Source of the DNA: Ruegeria arenilitoris
Lineage (GTDB): Bacteria > Pseudomonadota > Alphaproteobacteria > Rhodobacterales > Rhodobacteraceae
DNA: 64,000 bases
Direction of reading: 5' to 3'
NCBI RefSeq assembly: GCF_013030985.1
Contig: NZ_WPYP01000012.1
Coordinates: 62,001 to 126,000, forward strand
A model generated the notes under the pieces. That model saw nothing but the letters and a program-made list of their open reading frames with translations, was not told the origin of the DNA and searched no databases. Shown here piece by piece: positions 16,892-25,435 of the stretch (within the stretch, counting starts at the first letter, position 1; every line of letters begins with the position of its first letter). The position numbers and the translations under genes were made by a program.

Positions 16892-17758
16892 TTAGAATGC
16901 TCGCGTGAATCCGACACCATAGACGAGCTGGTTGCGGTCACCTCGCTCCGAGACGATGGGGCTGTCCGCGGCATCACCCAGCAGGCGGCTATACAAAAAA
17001 CCGGTGCCGACTTGCCATTCCCGGCTCAGAGGTTGGATGAACACGGCACCGAAACGCAGATCACGCACACCCGAACCCGCGTCGAAGACGGGCAGCCCAC
17101 TGGCCGCAGCGCCCGCAGGGGTGACCGAGAAATAGGTGCTCATGAACTCCGAGGACCCAAAGGACGCCGCCGCGTACAGACCCAACGCCGCATAGCGTCC
17201 GGCCGGGAGCCACCTGTTGAAATTGACCGAGATTGTATAGCCGTCATTGTCGCCCCAAACACCATGCAAGAAGCTGGCGCCGACTGCCCACCTGTTCCGG
17301 GGATCTTTGCCCACATCTTCATAGGCCCCGAAAACACCCAGTTCGAGCGACCCGTCAACGTCCGGGAGCTTGGCGACGACATCGTCTTTCACATCGCTCC
17401 GGCCAAAACGGTACATGCCTGCAGGTCCGAACCGCCAATTGCGATTTTCCAGCAGGTTTATCCTTGCATAGCTGACTTCAAGAGCAACGTAGCGCTGTTC
17501 GCCAAATGTATGGCGCGCGATTGGAGCGGCTCCGACAACGGTTTCATCGGCCCCGATATTTTCCGGGTATGGCCCGATACCGAGCCCGACATAGGACGGC
17601 AGGTAGGTTGGAGCCAGGGAAAGAAACTCAGAATCCGCGGCCACGGCACTGGCAGAAAGACAGAGGCAAAGCAGGCTGCGGCTTAGTAACGGCGTTGGCA
17701 AGGGGGCCTTCTTGAAATGTGTTTGGGTCCAATAGTGTGCCCGGTGTGGTTGACGCAT
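16892..17758 (-). CDS. MipA/OmpV-family outer-membrane protein
   Basis: Up to 288 residues. A signal peptide is visible (LLSRSLLCLCLSASAVAADS), followed by a predicted beta-barrel whose opening resembles MipA/OmpV (APTYLPSYVGLGIGPYPENIG) and ending in aromatic GVGFTRAF. It probably forms an outer-membrane channel or scaffold protein. The exact start is uncertain because the frame extends about 20 residues before the signal peptide. It stands alone, convergent with the broken gene at 15.9-16.9 kb, and its relation to the zinc genes downstream is unclear. Confidence 0.82.
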   Translation of the reverse strand: MRQPHRAHYWTQTHFKKAPLPTPLLSRSLLCLCLSASAVAADSEFLSLAPTYLPSYVGLGIGPYPENIGADETVVGAAPIARHTFGEQRYVALEVSYARINLLENRNWRFGPAGMYRFGRSDVKDDVVAKLPDVDGSLELGVFGAYEDVGKDPRNRWAVGASFLHGVWGDNDGYTISVNFNRWLPAGRYAALGLYAAASFGSSEFMSTYFSVTPAGAAASGLPVFDAGSGVRDLRFGAVFIQPLSREWQVGTGFLYSRLLGDAADSPIVSERGDRNQLVYGVGFTRAF

Positions 17759-17923
17759 TGAAAAGTGTCAACATCTGCAGCCACGACTTAGTTGCTGAAC
17801 CCCGACCTCAGCCCAAGGATTGAACAGTGGCGCGGCGACCACTGCAGCGTTCCCACAGCTTCATCCGACGCGTTCTTCTACGCCGAAGAGCGGACTATGC
17901 GAGTGCACTCCGGCTCAGGTGAC

Positions 17924-18721
17924 CTAAGTCTGGTGCCGTGTCTGCCAACCAACCAGGCTGAAGCACGCAAACAGGATTGCAGCGACGCAGACAATCGAAG
18001 GGCCTGCAGGTGTGTCGAACACGTAAGCGGCCCTCAACCCGGCGATGGCGGAAACCGCACCGATCACGGCAGCGATCAAAGCCATCGTTTCCGGGGACTT
18101 TGCCAGGCTGCGCGCGGCAGCAGCCGGAATGATCAACATGGCCGCGATCAGCAGAACGCCCACCACCTTGATCGCCACTGCCACGGTAACGGCAAGCGAA
18201 AGCGTCAGGATCAACTGCTCGCGCTTGGGGTCAAAGCCGCTGGCATAGGCCAGTTCCTCGTTCAATGTCGCGGTCAGCAGTTGGGACCACCGCCATACAA
18301 TCAACGCCACGACAAGGGCAGCCCCGCCCCAGATCACCAGCAGATCAGAGCGCGAAACTGCAAGAATATCGCCAAAGAGATACGCCATCAGGTCAATGCG
18401 AACGCCCGACAGAAACGAAACCGCGACGAGGCCGAACGCAAGTGCGGAATGGGCCATGACGCCCAGAAGCGTATCCATGGCGTAGCCACGACCGGCCAAC
18501 AGGGTCACGGTCAGCGCCATGGTCAACGCGACAACCAATGCGCCCGGGAAAATGGACATTTGCAGCGCCAGTGAAAGCGCAACGCCAAGGATGGCCGCAT
18601 GTGCTGTTGCATCACCGAAATACGCCATCCGGCGCCAGACGACGAAACACCCGAGGGGGGCGGCGGCAAAGGCCACGCCAACACCCGCAAGCGTGGCACG
18701 GGTCATGAAATCATCAAGCAT
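17924..18721 (-). CDS. znuB: Zinc ABC transporter permease ZnuB
   Basis: 265 residues with about eight hydrophobic helices in the ABC-3 (metal) permease pattern, including CFVVWRRMAYFGDATAHAAI near residue 25 and IKVVGVLLIAAMLIIPAAAA near residue 185. It forms the inner-membrane channel of the high-affinity Zn2+ uptake system with ZnuC and the periplasmic ZnuA. Its ATG overlaps the znuC stop codon (TAATG), so translation is coupled. The gene order zur-znuC-znuB divergent from znuA is common in Rhodobacterales and supports zinc over manganese. Confidence 0.93.
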   Translation of the reverse strand: MLDDFMTRATLAGVGVAFAAAPLGCFVVWRRMAYFGDATAHAAILGVALSLALQMSIFPGALVVALTMALTVTLLAGRGYAMDTLLGVMAHSALAFGLVAVSFLSGVRIDLMAYLFGDILAVSRSDLLVIWGGAALVVALIVWRWSQLLTATLNEELAYASGFDPKREQLILTLSLAVTVAVAIKVVGVLLIAAMLIIPAAAARSLAKSPETMALIAAVIGAVSAIAGLRAAYVFDTPAGPSIVCVAAILFACFSLVGWQTRHQT

Positions 18722-19461
18722 TATTCTGCGGCTTCCTGAGAGTGATCACAGTGATCGTGATCGTGGTCATGATCATGACGGTAAAGCGCCAGCGCGCCGC
18801 CCGTCCCGGTTCCGAACAGCGCACGGTATTCCGGGGCCGAGGCCACGACGGCGGGCGACCCTTCGCAGCACACGTGGCCGTTCAGGCAGATCACCCGGTC
18901 CGAAGCACTCATGACCACATGCAATTCGTGGCTGATCATCAGAATGGCACATCCGGTTTCGCGGCGCACATCTTCGATCTGGCGATAAAACGCTGCCGAT
19001 CCCGGTTGATCCAGACCCTGGGTCGCCTCGTCCAATAACAGGACCTCAGGCCGATTGATCAGAGCGCGCGCCAATAGCACCCTCTGAAACTGCCCGCCGG
19101 ACAATTGTGACATCTGGCGCTGCAAAAGATCAGGCACGCCCGCCGTTTCAAGCGCCTGTGCGCAGCTTTTGCGTGAAACACGGTGAGTCAAACCCATGAA
19201 GCGCTCGACCGAAATTGGCAGGGTCGGGTCGATATGCAGTTTTTGCGGAACATATCCGATCTTCAGACCAGGCTTGAGGGACACTTTCCCGACGGATGGC
19301 TTGGTCGCACCGATGATCGCCCGTAACAGGCTGGTCTTGCCGGACCCGTTTGGGCCGACAATCGTCACGATCTCTCCGGGCTCAATTGCCATGTCCACAT
19401 GACGCAGAACGGTATTTGCGCCGTAGCGCACGCTGAGGTTCTCAACGGTGATCAGGGTCAT
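18721..19461 (-). CDS. znuC: Zinc ABC transporter ATPase ZnuC
   Basis: 246 residues from the ATG at 19461; the open frame extends further but the ABC domain starts directly at TLITVENLSVRYG. Walker A is GPNGSGKTS, the signature is LSGGQFQRVLLARAL, and Walker B is EVLLLDEATQGLD. The C-terminus carries a His/Asp tail (HDHDHDHDHCDH) that probably binds metal and is often seen in ZnuC. It starts 2 bp after the zur stop codon, forming one operon zur-znuC-znuB. It powers zinc import through ZnuB. Confidence 0.94.
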   Translation of the reverse strand: MTLITVENLSVRYGANTVLRHVDMAIEPGEIVTIVGPNGSGKTSLLRAIIGATKPSVGKVSLKPGLKIGYVPQKLHIDPTLPISVERFMGLTHRVSRKSCAQALETAGVPDLLQRQMSQLSGGQFQRVLLARALINRPEVLLLDEATQGLDQPGSAAFYRQIEDVRRETGCAILMISHELHVVMSASDRVICLNGHVCCEGSPAVVASAPEYRALFGTGTGGALALYRHDHDHDHDHCDHSQEAAE

Positions 19462-19463
19462 CT

Positions 19464-19976
19464 CTACGCCTTTTTGGTGCAGTCGGGGCAGATTCCCTCG
19501 GCTTCTACAACCGTTCGCTCGATCTCGAAACCCGCCGCACGCGCCGCCGCGCCAAGGACGCCCTTGGCCGGAGCGGACTGAGCCTCGGCCACCGCATCGC
19601 ATTTTCTGCAGATCATAAAGGCCGGGGAATGCGCAGCACCGGGATGCGAGCAGGCGACAAACGCGTTCAAACGTTCGATCTTGTGCACGAACCCGTTCTG
19701 GACAAGGAAATCAAGCGCGCGATAGGCGACTGGCGGTTGGGACCCAAACCCTTCATCCCGCAAACGATCAAGGATGGCATAGGCGCCTAGCGCCCGATGC
19801 TCCTGCAGCAACATCTCCAGAACCTTGCGTCGAACCGGGGTCAGACGCAGCCCTTCCTCTTTGCACCGAGCTCCCGCCGTGGCCAGCGCAGTTTGGACGC
19901 AATGTTCGTGATCATGTTTCTGGAACCCAACCGGGGCCGTATCGTCGACCGGAATGGGGTGCGTGTCACTTGTCAT
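19464..19976 (-). CDS. zur: Zinc uptake regulator Zur (Fur family)
   Basis: About 170 residues from the ATG at 19976. The winged-helix region contains LRLTPVRRKVLEMLLQEHRALGAY (spanning residues near 40-60), followed by the dimerisation/metal region. C-X2-C pairs (ICRKCDA and GICPDCTKK) form the structural zinc site seen in Zur proteins. Its place as first gene of the znuCB operon, divergent from znuA, identifies it as Zur over Fur or PerR. It should repress znuA, its own operon and the COG0523 operon when zinc is sufficient. Confidence 0.92.
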   Translation of the reverse strand: MTSDTHPIPVDDTAPVGFQKHDHEHCVQTALATAGARCKEEGLRLTPVRRKVLEMLLQEHRALGAYAILDRLRDEGFGSQPPVAYRALDFLVQNGFVHKIERLNAFVACSHPGAAHSPAFMICRKCDAVAEAQSAPAKGVLGAAARAAGFEIERTVVEAEGICPDCTKKA

Positions 19977-19991
19977 GTTATTCCATATCAT
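19975..19991. promoter_or_regulatory. Zur box between zur and znuA
   Basis: ATGTTAT-TCC-ATATCAT matches the alphaproteobacterial Zur palindrome ATGTTAT-N3-ATAACAT with one mismatch. It lies in the 56-bp gap between the divergent zur and znuA starts, overlapping the zur start codon. A TAACGTTA palindrome lies just downstream (about 20007-20014). Confidence 0.7.
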
Positions 19992-20032
19992 GTATGCGGC
20001 TCGTAACGTTATAAAATCACACAGAGGGTCTG

Positions 20033-21103
20033 ATGTCCAGAAAGCTTCTCCCAGTATCGATTTCGGCTGCACTTATGGGTGGAACGGCCATGGCGGATGT
20101 TCCGAACGTCGCAGTCGATATCGCGCCGGTTCATTCGCTGGTGACCCGGGTCATGGAGGGTGTTGGGTCACCGAATCTGATTGTTCCGCCCGGTGCCTCG
20201 CCGCATGAATACAACCTGCGCCCCTCGGAAGCTGCTGCATTGCAAGAGGCCGATCTGGTGTTCTGGATCGGTGAAGACCTGACGCCGTGGATGGAAGGTG
20301 CAATGGAAACGCTGGCCGGTGGCGCAACCGTCACGTCATTGCTGGAATCGGACGGAACAGTTCGTCTGGATTTCCGTGAAAATGCCCTGTTCGAGGCGCA
20401 TGAACATGGGGACGAAGACGACCATGGGCATGAGGAACATGCTGAAGGTGAGGACCATGACGACCACGATCATGAGGAGCATGCCGAAGACAAGGATCAT
20501 GACGAAGAGCACACGCATGAAGACGAGGATCACGAAAAGCATGACGATCATGGCCACGAAGATCACGCCGACCACGAAGAGCATGAACATGGCGACCATG
20601 ATCCCCACGCCTGGCTGTCTCCGGCAAATGCAGAAACCTGGCTGAACCTGATCGCGGCGCAACTATCGGCCGCCGACCCAGACAACGCGGGCGCGTATTT
20701 TGCAAACGCTGCCGCCGCGCGTGATGAGATGGCAACGCTGTCGGCCGAGGTTGCCGAGACATTGGAGCCTGTTCGCGGTGGCAGCTTCATCGTGTTTCAC
20801 GACGCCTACCAGTATTTCGAGAACGCGTTTGATTTCCCGGCATCGGGCGCAATATCGATCAGTGACGCAGCCGACCCAAGCCCGGCGCGCATTGCCGAGA
20901 TTCAGGCGCGCATCCGCGAAGAGGGCGTCGATTGCGTGTTGGCAGAACCGCAGTTCAACGCTGGAATTGTGGACACCGTGCTGGACGGGACCGAAGCCAA
21001 AACCGGCGTGATAGATCCGCTCGGGTCCGATCTTGAACCCGGCGCGGCGCTGTACCCGCAAGTCATCCGCAACATGGCCAAGACACTGGCCGATTGCCTG
21101 TAA
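20033..21103 (+). CDS. znuA: Zinc-binding periplasmic protein ZnuA
   Basis: 356 residues: signal peptide ending near TAMA, then a cluster A-I metal-binding protein. His in APVHSLVTRV and the GASPHEYNLRPSEA block, plus FIVFHDAYQYFE, supply the site. Between residues about 120 and 195 is a very long His/Asp/Glu-rich loop ending HGDHDPHAW. Such loops are typical of ZnuA and thought to gather or buffer zinc; this one, some 70 residues, is long. It is divergent from zur-znuCB across a Zur box and is followed by a terminator-like hairpin. Confidence 0.94.
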   Translation: MSRKLLPVSISAALMGGTAMADVPNVAVDIAPVHSLVTRVMEGVGSPNLIVPPGASPHEYNLRPSEAAALQEADLVFWIGEDLTPWMEGAMETLAGGATVTSLLESDGTVRLDFRENALFEAHEHGDEDDHGHEEHAEGEDHDDHDHEEHAEDKDHDEEHTHEDEDHEKHDDHGHEDHADHEEHEHGDHDPHAWLSPANAETWLNLIAAQLSAADPDNAGAYFANAAAARDEMATLSAEVAETLEPVRGGSFIVFHDAYQYFENAFDFPASGAISISDAADPSPARIAEIQARIREEGVDCVLAEPQFNAGIVDTVLDGTEAKTGVIDPLGSDLEPGAALYPQVIRNMAKTLADCL

Positions 21104-21116
21104 TCCTTGCGAACGG

Positions 21117-21144
21117 CCCGGTCGAAATTGAAGCATCGACCGGG
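21117..21144 (+). terminator. Hairpin after znuA
   Basis: CCCGGTCGA, a 10-nt loop, then TCGACCGGG: a perfect 9-bp stem starting 13 bp after the znuA stop. The following sequence is only modestly T-rich, so termination may be partial and transcription may continue into the COG0523 genes. Confidence 0.6.
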
Positions 21145-21286
21145 TCAATCACTGTTTGAGACGTTAGCGTCTCTGGTCAGCTCAACTCCGACAACTTTCC
21201 GAACAGGCCATGGTCATGATGTGGGTAGCTTGTGTTTTTCTTTCCCTTATTGTTACGTTATCACATTATACTCAAAGGAGTGTGTA

Positions 21287-22405
21287 GTGATTTCTCACGC
21301 GGCTTACGGCACCGACCCCACCAATGACCGACGCGTACCGGTCACTGTTCTGACCGGCTTTCTCGGCGCCGGTAAAACGACGCTTCTGAACGCAGTTCTC
21401 TCAGGGACTTCTGCGGGCAAAATCGCAGTCATCGTGAATGAATTTGGCGAAGCCGGGCTGGATCACGATCTGATCGAGGCAGTCGAGGATGAGATCGTCC
21501 TGATGCAATCCGGCTGCCTTTGCTGCTCCATCCGGGGCGACTTGGCAGGGACGATTGCAGATCTGATCGAACGGCGGGACGATGGGCTTCTGCAATTTGA
21601 GCGGATCGTCATCGAAACAACCGGGCTTGCGGACCCTGCCCCCATTCTGCAGACGTTACTTGTCGACCCCGAATTGGCGCGCAATACCCGCTTGGATGGC
21701 CTGGTCACACTCGTCGATGCGGTCAACGGAGCTTGGACCCTGGACACCCAGTTCGAAGCCGTCTCGCAGGTCGCGATGGCGGACCTGATCCTTCTCAGCA
21801 AAACTGATCTGGTTTCCAGGTCAGAGGCAGACGCCCTCTCGCAACGGCTGAGTGGCCTGAATCCCACCGCCCGGATCGAGCGGCCCTTGGCCGGGCAATT
21901 TGATCCGGACAAGCTCTGGGGTTTGAGCGGCCTGCGCAAGGACGTAGACCAAAGGGATGCCATTACCTGGACCACCCATGCCTTGCCCGAAGAAGACCCG
22001 TTGGCCAACCTTTCCGGGTTTTCCAAGCCAAAGGCCGCGCCTTTTGCGGGGTCACCCCATGACACGCGGATCAGTTCCGAGTCGATTGTGCTGGACGCGC
22101 CCATCAGGGATTCCACCTTTGACTACTGGCTGGACTCACTGATCGCGCTCAAAGGCCCGGACATTTTGCGCGTCAAAGGCATCGTCTTTCTTCAGGGCAT
22201 CGATGTGCCCTTCGTATTTCACGGTGTGCAGCACGTTTTCGACCCGCCCGTGCCGTTGAATAACTGGATCGGGGATGACCGCCGCTCGCGCATTGTGGTC
22301 ATCGCCCGTGATCTCAGCCGTCCCGAATTGCAGCGCAGCCTCGACATGCTGCGTGCGCATCAACCCAAATCCGCCATGAAAGAAGAGTTTCAGAGCCATG
22401 ACTGA
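21287..22405 (+). CDS. COG0523 (CobW-like) GTPase, zinc metallochaperone type
   Basis: About 372 residues from the GTG at 21287, which has AGGAG six bases upstream; the frame is open much earlier but not protein-like. Walker A is [10 protein letters not shown], the metal motif is GCLCC (C-X-C-C), and the G-domain has ETTGLADP and LSKTD. The C-terminal CobW_C domain follows. COG0523 proteins bind zinc through CXCC and deliver it to clients using GTP hydrolysis. It sits downstream of znuA and overlaps the next paralogue by 8 bp. A loosely conserved Zur-like repeat lies at about 21255-21271. Confidence 0.9.
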   Translation: MISHAAYGTDPTNDRRVPVTVLTGFLGAGKTTLLNAVLSGTSAGKIAVIVNEFGEAGLDHDLIEAVEDEIVLMQSGCLCCSIRGDLAGTIADLIERRDDGLLQFERIVIETTGLADPAPILQTLLVDPELARNTRLDGLVTLVDAVNGAWTLDTQFEAVSQVAMADLILLSKTDLVSRSEADALSQRLSGLNPTARIERPLAGQFDPDKLWGLSGLRKDVDQRDAITWTTHALPEEDPLANLSGFSKPKAAPFAGSPHDTRISSESIVLDAPIRDSTFDYWLDSLIALKGPDILRVKGIVFLQGIDVPFVFHGVQHVFDPPVPLNNWIGDDRRSRIVVIARDLSRPELQRSLDMLRAHQPKSAMKEEFQSHD

Positions 22406-23612
22406 TACCCGTCTTCCCGTCACCGTCCTGTCCGGCTTTCTCGGGGCTGGCAAAACCACCCTTCTGAACCGGGTTCTGAACAATCGCGAAGGTCGGCGTG
22501 TTGCCGTCATCGTCAACGACATGTCCGAAGTGAATATCGATGCCGATCTGGTGCGCGCCGAAACCGAGCTGAGCCGCACCGACGAGACGCTGGTTGAGAT
22601 GTCGAACGGCTGCATCTGCTGCACACTGCGCGACGACCTGCTGGACGAAGTGCGGCGGCTGGCGGCAGAAGGCCGGTTCGACTATCTGCTGATCGAGTCC
22701 ACGGGCATCTCGGAACCCCTTCCCGTCGCGGCAACCTTCGACTTTCGAGACGAAGATGGGCAGAGCCTGTCGGACGTTGCCCGCCTTGATACGATGGTTA
22801 CGGTCGTCGATGCCGTGAACTTGCTAAAGGACTTCTCAAGCCATGACTTCCTGCACGATCGCGGCGAGACGATCGGAGAAGGCGATGAGCGGACGCTGGT
22901 TCATCTGCTGACGGACCAGATCGAGTTCGCCGACGTCGTCATTCTGAACAAGATTGACGATGCGGGACCGGACCGAACCGATGCTGCGCGAAAAATCATC
23001 CGCAGCCTGAACGCGGACGCCAAGATCATCGAAACAAACCACTCCGATGTTGACGCCGACGCTATTCTGAACACCGGGTTGTTCGATTTCGAAGCCGCCC
23101 ATCAGCATCCGATGTGGGCGAAAGAGCTGTATGGCTTTGCCGATCATGTGCCGGAAACCGAGGAATACGGCGTTGCGTCTTTTGTTTACCGCGCCCGCCG
23201 GCCGTTTGAGCCCGAAAAGATTCTGGCCCTGCTGAACGGCGACTTGCCCGGTGTAATCCGGGCAAAGGGGCATTTCTGGATTGCAACGCGGCCCCAATGG
23301 GTCGCGGAGTTCTCATTGGCCGGTGCGCTGTCGAGCATTCAGCCAATCGGGACATGGTGGGCCTCCGTGCCCGAAACCCGGTGGCCTGAACACCCCTCGG
23401 TCCTTGACTACATCAAACAGCACTGGGCAGAGCCATGGGGCGACCGGCGGCAAGTGATTGTCTTTATCGGCGCGGGCATTGATTGGCCTGTTCTCAAATC
23501 GCGGCTCGATGCCTGCTTGCTGCCCGAGACCGTCGCGCCCAGCCCAGACGCTCTACCCACGGACCTGCCGGACCCGTTCCCGATCTGGCGCAGGGTGGAG
23601 GACGCCGCGTGA
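22398..23612 (+). CDS. COG0523 GTPase, second copy (ZigA-like)
   Basis: 404 residues. Walker A is [10 protein letters not shown], the metal motif GCICC, and the switch/G motifs STGISEP and LNKIDD. A C-terminal CobW_C domain ([30 protein letters not shown]) is present. Length and sequence style are like the Zur-regulated ZigA/YciC branch that supports zinc-dependent proteins in zinc starvation. It overlaps its upstream paralogue and the next gene overlaps its stop, so all four genes are translated together. The two paralogues differ enough to serve different clients. Confidence 0.9.
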   Translation: MTDTRLPVTVLSGFLGAGKTTLLNRVLNNREGRRVAVIVNDMSEVNIDADLVRAETELSRTDETLVEMSNGCICCTLRDDLLDEVRRLAAEGRFDYLLIESTGISEPLPVAATFDFRDEDGQSLSDVARLDTMVTVVDAVNLLKDFSSHDFLHDRGETIGEGDERTLVHLLTDQIEFADVVILNKIDDAGPDRTDAARKIIRSLNADAKIIETNHSDVDADAILNTGLFDFEAAHQHPMWAKELYGFADHVPETEEYGVASFVYRARRPFEPEKILALLNGDLPGVIRAKGHFWIATRPQWVAEFSLAGALSSIQPIGTWWASVPETRWPEHPSVLDYIKQHWAEPWGDRRQVIVFIGAGIDWPVLKSRLDACLLPETVAPSPDALPTDLPDPFPIWRRVEDAA

Positions 23613-24244
23613 GCTTGGTTCGGGCAGAATTGAAGAGCGCAGCGGTGGGTGTCGGTGTTGCCGACACATTGAACGGGTTGGCAAAGATTGAAATGCCGGG
23701 ATGCGCGGCAACGATCTGGCGGCGCCAGCTGAGTTCAGAGTTTCAGGCATGGATCGACGCGCTTGATCCATCGCAGTTGCCAACCGCACGGCTTGTTCTG
23801 CGCCCCGGGGCCATCCCAAGTGCCATGCAGCATCTGTGCGACATTGCAGGCATGGAAGACACGGCAGAACGCAGCTGGTTCGAAAACGATATCTCCGATT
23901 TGGCAGCGCGGTTCGCCAAGATGATGCGCGTGCCATTTCTGCGCCTTCGGCTGGACGCGATCAACACCAACGCTTGTCGGAAATTCCACATTGATGCCAT
24001 CTATGCACGCCTGATCTGCACCTATCGGGGCACTGGCACGCAATACGGGATTTCGACTGATGGCGAAGACCCAAAGCGAATTTTCACCGTCCCGACCGGC
24101 GCACCGATGGTCATGCGCGGCACGCTTTGGCCGCAGGACCCGCCAGCGGGCTTGGTACACCGCTCACCACCGATCGCGGGCACGGGAGAAACGCGCCTGG
24201 TTCTTGTTCTGGATCCAATTTTTGACATCGAAGAGGGCGACTGA
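23609..24244 (+). CDS. DUF1826 protein in zinc operon
   Basis: About 211 residues from the GTG at 23609, which overlaps the preceding TGA (GTGA). The sequence contains the DUF1826 core: [40 protein letters not shown] and [20 protein letters not shown]. Conserved His and Cys residues ([17 protein letters not shown]) could form a metal site, and the pattern recalls a cupin or 2OG-oxygenase-like fold, but no activity is known. Its repeated association with COG0523 genes points to a zinc-starvation role. No signal peptide, so likely cytosolic. Confidence 0.82.
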   Translation: MSLVRAELKSAAVGVGVADTLNGLAKIEMPGCAATIWRRQLSSEFQAWIDALDPSQLPTARLVLRPGAIPSAMQHLCDIAGMEDTAERSWFENDISDLAARFAKMMRVPFLRLRLDAINTNACRKFHIDAIYARLICTYRGTGTQYGISTDGEDPKRIFTVPTGAPMVMRGTLWPQDPPAGLVHRSPPIAGTGETRLVLVLDPIFDIEEGD

Positions 24245-24498
24245 TGGGCCGCAATCTTGGTCAGACAAATCTGCGGAAACGGCGCCGCCGAGAAGATCCG
24301 ATGCGCGAGTTCGACCGCCTTCCCCCAGTTTTGCGCGCATGGGTGGCGCAGGCCGCCCTGCCCTGGCGTCCACGCTCGGTTCTGCGCGCCTATAACAATG
24401 CGCTGGCCCGAACGGGCGACCAAAGGCACGCGCTGGATGAACTCAGACGCCTCGAGTCTTTGCAATTGGCGAAAGACGCCAGAGCAGCAGTCATGTGA
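24244..24498 (+). CDS. DUF6525-like small protein
   Basis: 84 residues, very basic N-terminus (GRNLGQTNLRKRRRREDPM) followed by a short helical core (REFDRLPPVLRAWVAQAALPW). It resembles a small alphaproteobacterial family of unknown function (DUF6525, from memory). Its ATG overlaps the DUF1826 stop (TGATG), so it is the last gene of the zinc operon. The arginine-rich start may bind RNA or a ribosomal surface; Zur regulons often contain ribosomal-protein paralogues, but this is speculation. Confidence 0.7.
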   Translation: MGRNLGQTNLRKRRRREDPMREFDRLPPVLRAWVAQAALPWRPRSVLRAYNNALARTGDQRHALDELRRLESLQLAKDARAAVM

Positions 24499-24560
24499 TC
24501 TCGGTCGGTAAGTTGTGCCAAGCTGACTTTCAAAACCGTCCTTGGTGAATCTCTGCGTTG

Positions 24561-24863
24561 CTACCTGTACAATTGCCGCGATTCGATGAATGCATCGATC
24601 TGGGGCAGCACGCCGAGCACCTTTTCTACCACCCGCCGGACCGAGGTCAGATCGGCCAGGTCCATCAGGATGGACCGGACATCCGCATCGGCGCCTTCGT
24701 CCTTTTTCAGCTGTGCGAAGGTGGTCTCGGATTTGGGCGCGATGCGGTTCAGCATCACAACGGCCGCGCCTTTGGACAGAAGGATTTTGGTCTCTTTATA
24801 ACCAGCGCCGGCATTGGCACCGGTGCTCACATTAGTTTTGCCGGTCAGGTCTCCTACACGCAC
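24561..24863 (-). pseudogene. N-terminal fragment of a short-chain dehydrogenase
   Basis: A 100-codon frame reads DLTGKTNVSTGANAGAGYKE, KGAAVVMLNR and DVRSILMDLADLTSVRR. This is the first third of an SDR (TGxxxGxG cofactor motif, then the DLAD block), ending just where the NNAG block should come. The rest of the fold, including the YxxxK motif, is missing. The glycine motif also looks eroded (GAGY for GIGY). It is a truncated remnant. Confidence 0.7.
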
Positions 24864-25435
24864 AGGGGTCCAGCCTTTTGGGGCCGAAAGGAATTGTCTT
24901 CGCTATTGTCATGATCATTCGACTTCCGGTGGCGCTGGCAAGTCCGCCTACCAAAGCGTTTCAGTTACGCGATTGCGGTACGGTGCTTATTGAAGAAGGC
25001 ATCCACGATCTCGACCATTTAGGCGATGTACTCGGGAATGTCGTAGAGGCTCACAAGGCTTGCACCGGCAACCTCGTGGAACTGATGCTCCGAGGTTACA
25101 CAGTCATAATACGCCTTGGTACAGATTGCCGCTTCGAGACCAGTTTATCGCGGCGCGGCATGATTTCACGGATGACGACTACATGGGCCTGAACCGGATC
25201 GTGATGACCGAATACCTGCGCGACGTTGAATTGGCCCGGCGCGTGTTTACGCGAGCGGAAATGAGCAAAAACCCTGTGTGAAGCATCCTTTCCGGCGCTA
25301 TCTAAACCGGGCCTCTTCGGAAGGTTGACCGAATATGCAACCGCTTTGCCGACCGCAGGCGCAAAGGTGTTTTTCTTCTGGCCAAAGCTCCTTGTTGGGT
25401 AGGACAGCCCAAGGGACACGTCAAATGTGCTGAGA
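24864..25435. other. Gene remnants between zinc operon and desaturase
   Basis: On the minus strand near 24960-25110 a fragment reads YYDCVTSEHQFHEVAG, ASLVSLYDIPEYIA, a stop, MVEIVDAFFNKHR, which looks like the C-terminal end of an alpha/beta hydrolase. On the plus strand near 25150-25281 a fragment reads FTDDDYMGLNRIVMTEYLRD, VELARRVFTRAEMSKNPV, of unknown origin. No intact gene is visible. Confidence 0.45.

Noticed and set aside
17792-18574. 260-codon open frame on the plus strand opposite znuB
   Set aside because: The minus strand encodes ZnuB with clear permease motifs; the plus frame reads as basic low-complexity sequence.
20398-20600. Possible CRISPR-like or tandem repeat in the znuA His-rich DNA
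   Set aside because: Repeats are short, irregular and fully explained by the His/Asp codons; no spacers.
20331-20762. His/Arg-rich frames antisense to the znuA His loop
   Set aside because: They arise from the repetitive GAC/CAT codons of the loop and carry no domain.
21255-21271. Second Zur box before the COG0523 operon
   Set aside because: Only one arm fits well (ACGTTAT); the other (ATTATAC) has several mismatches, so it is listed only as a weak possibility and not as a feature.
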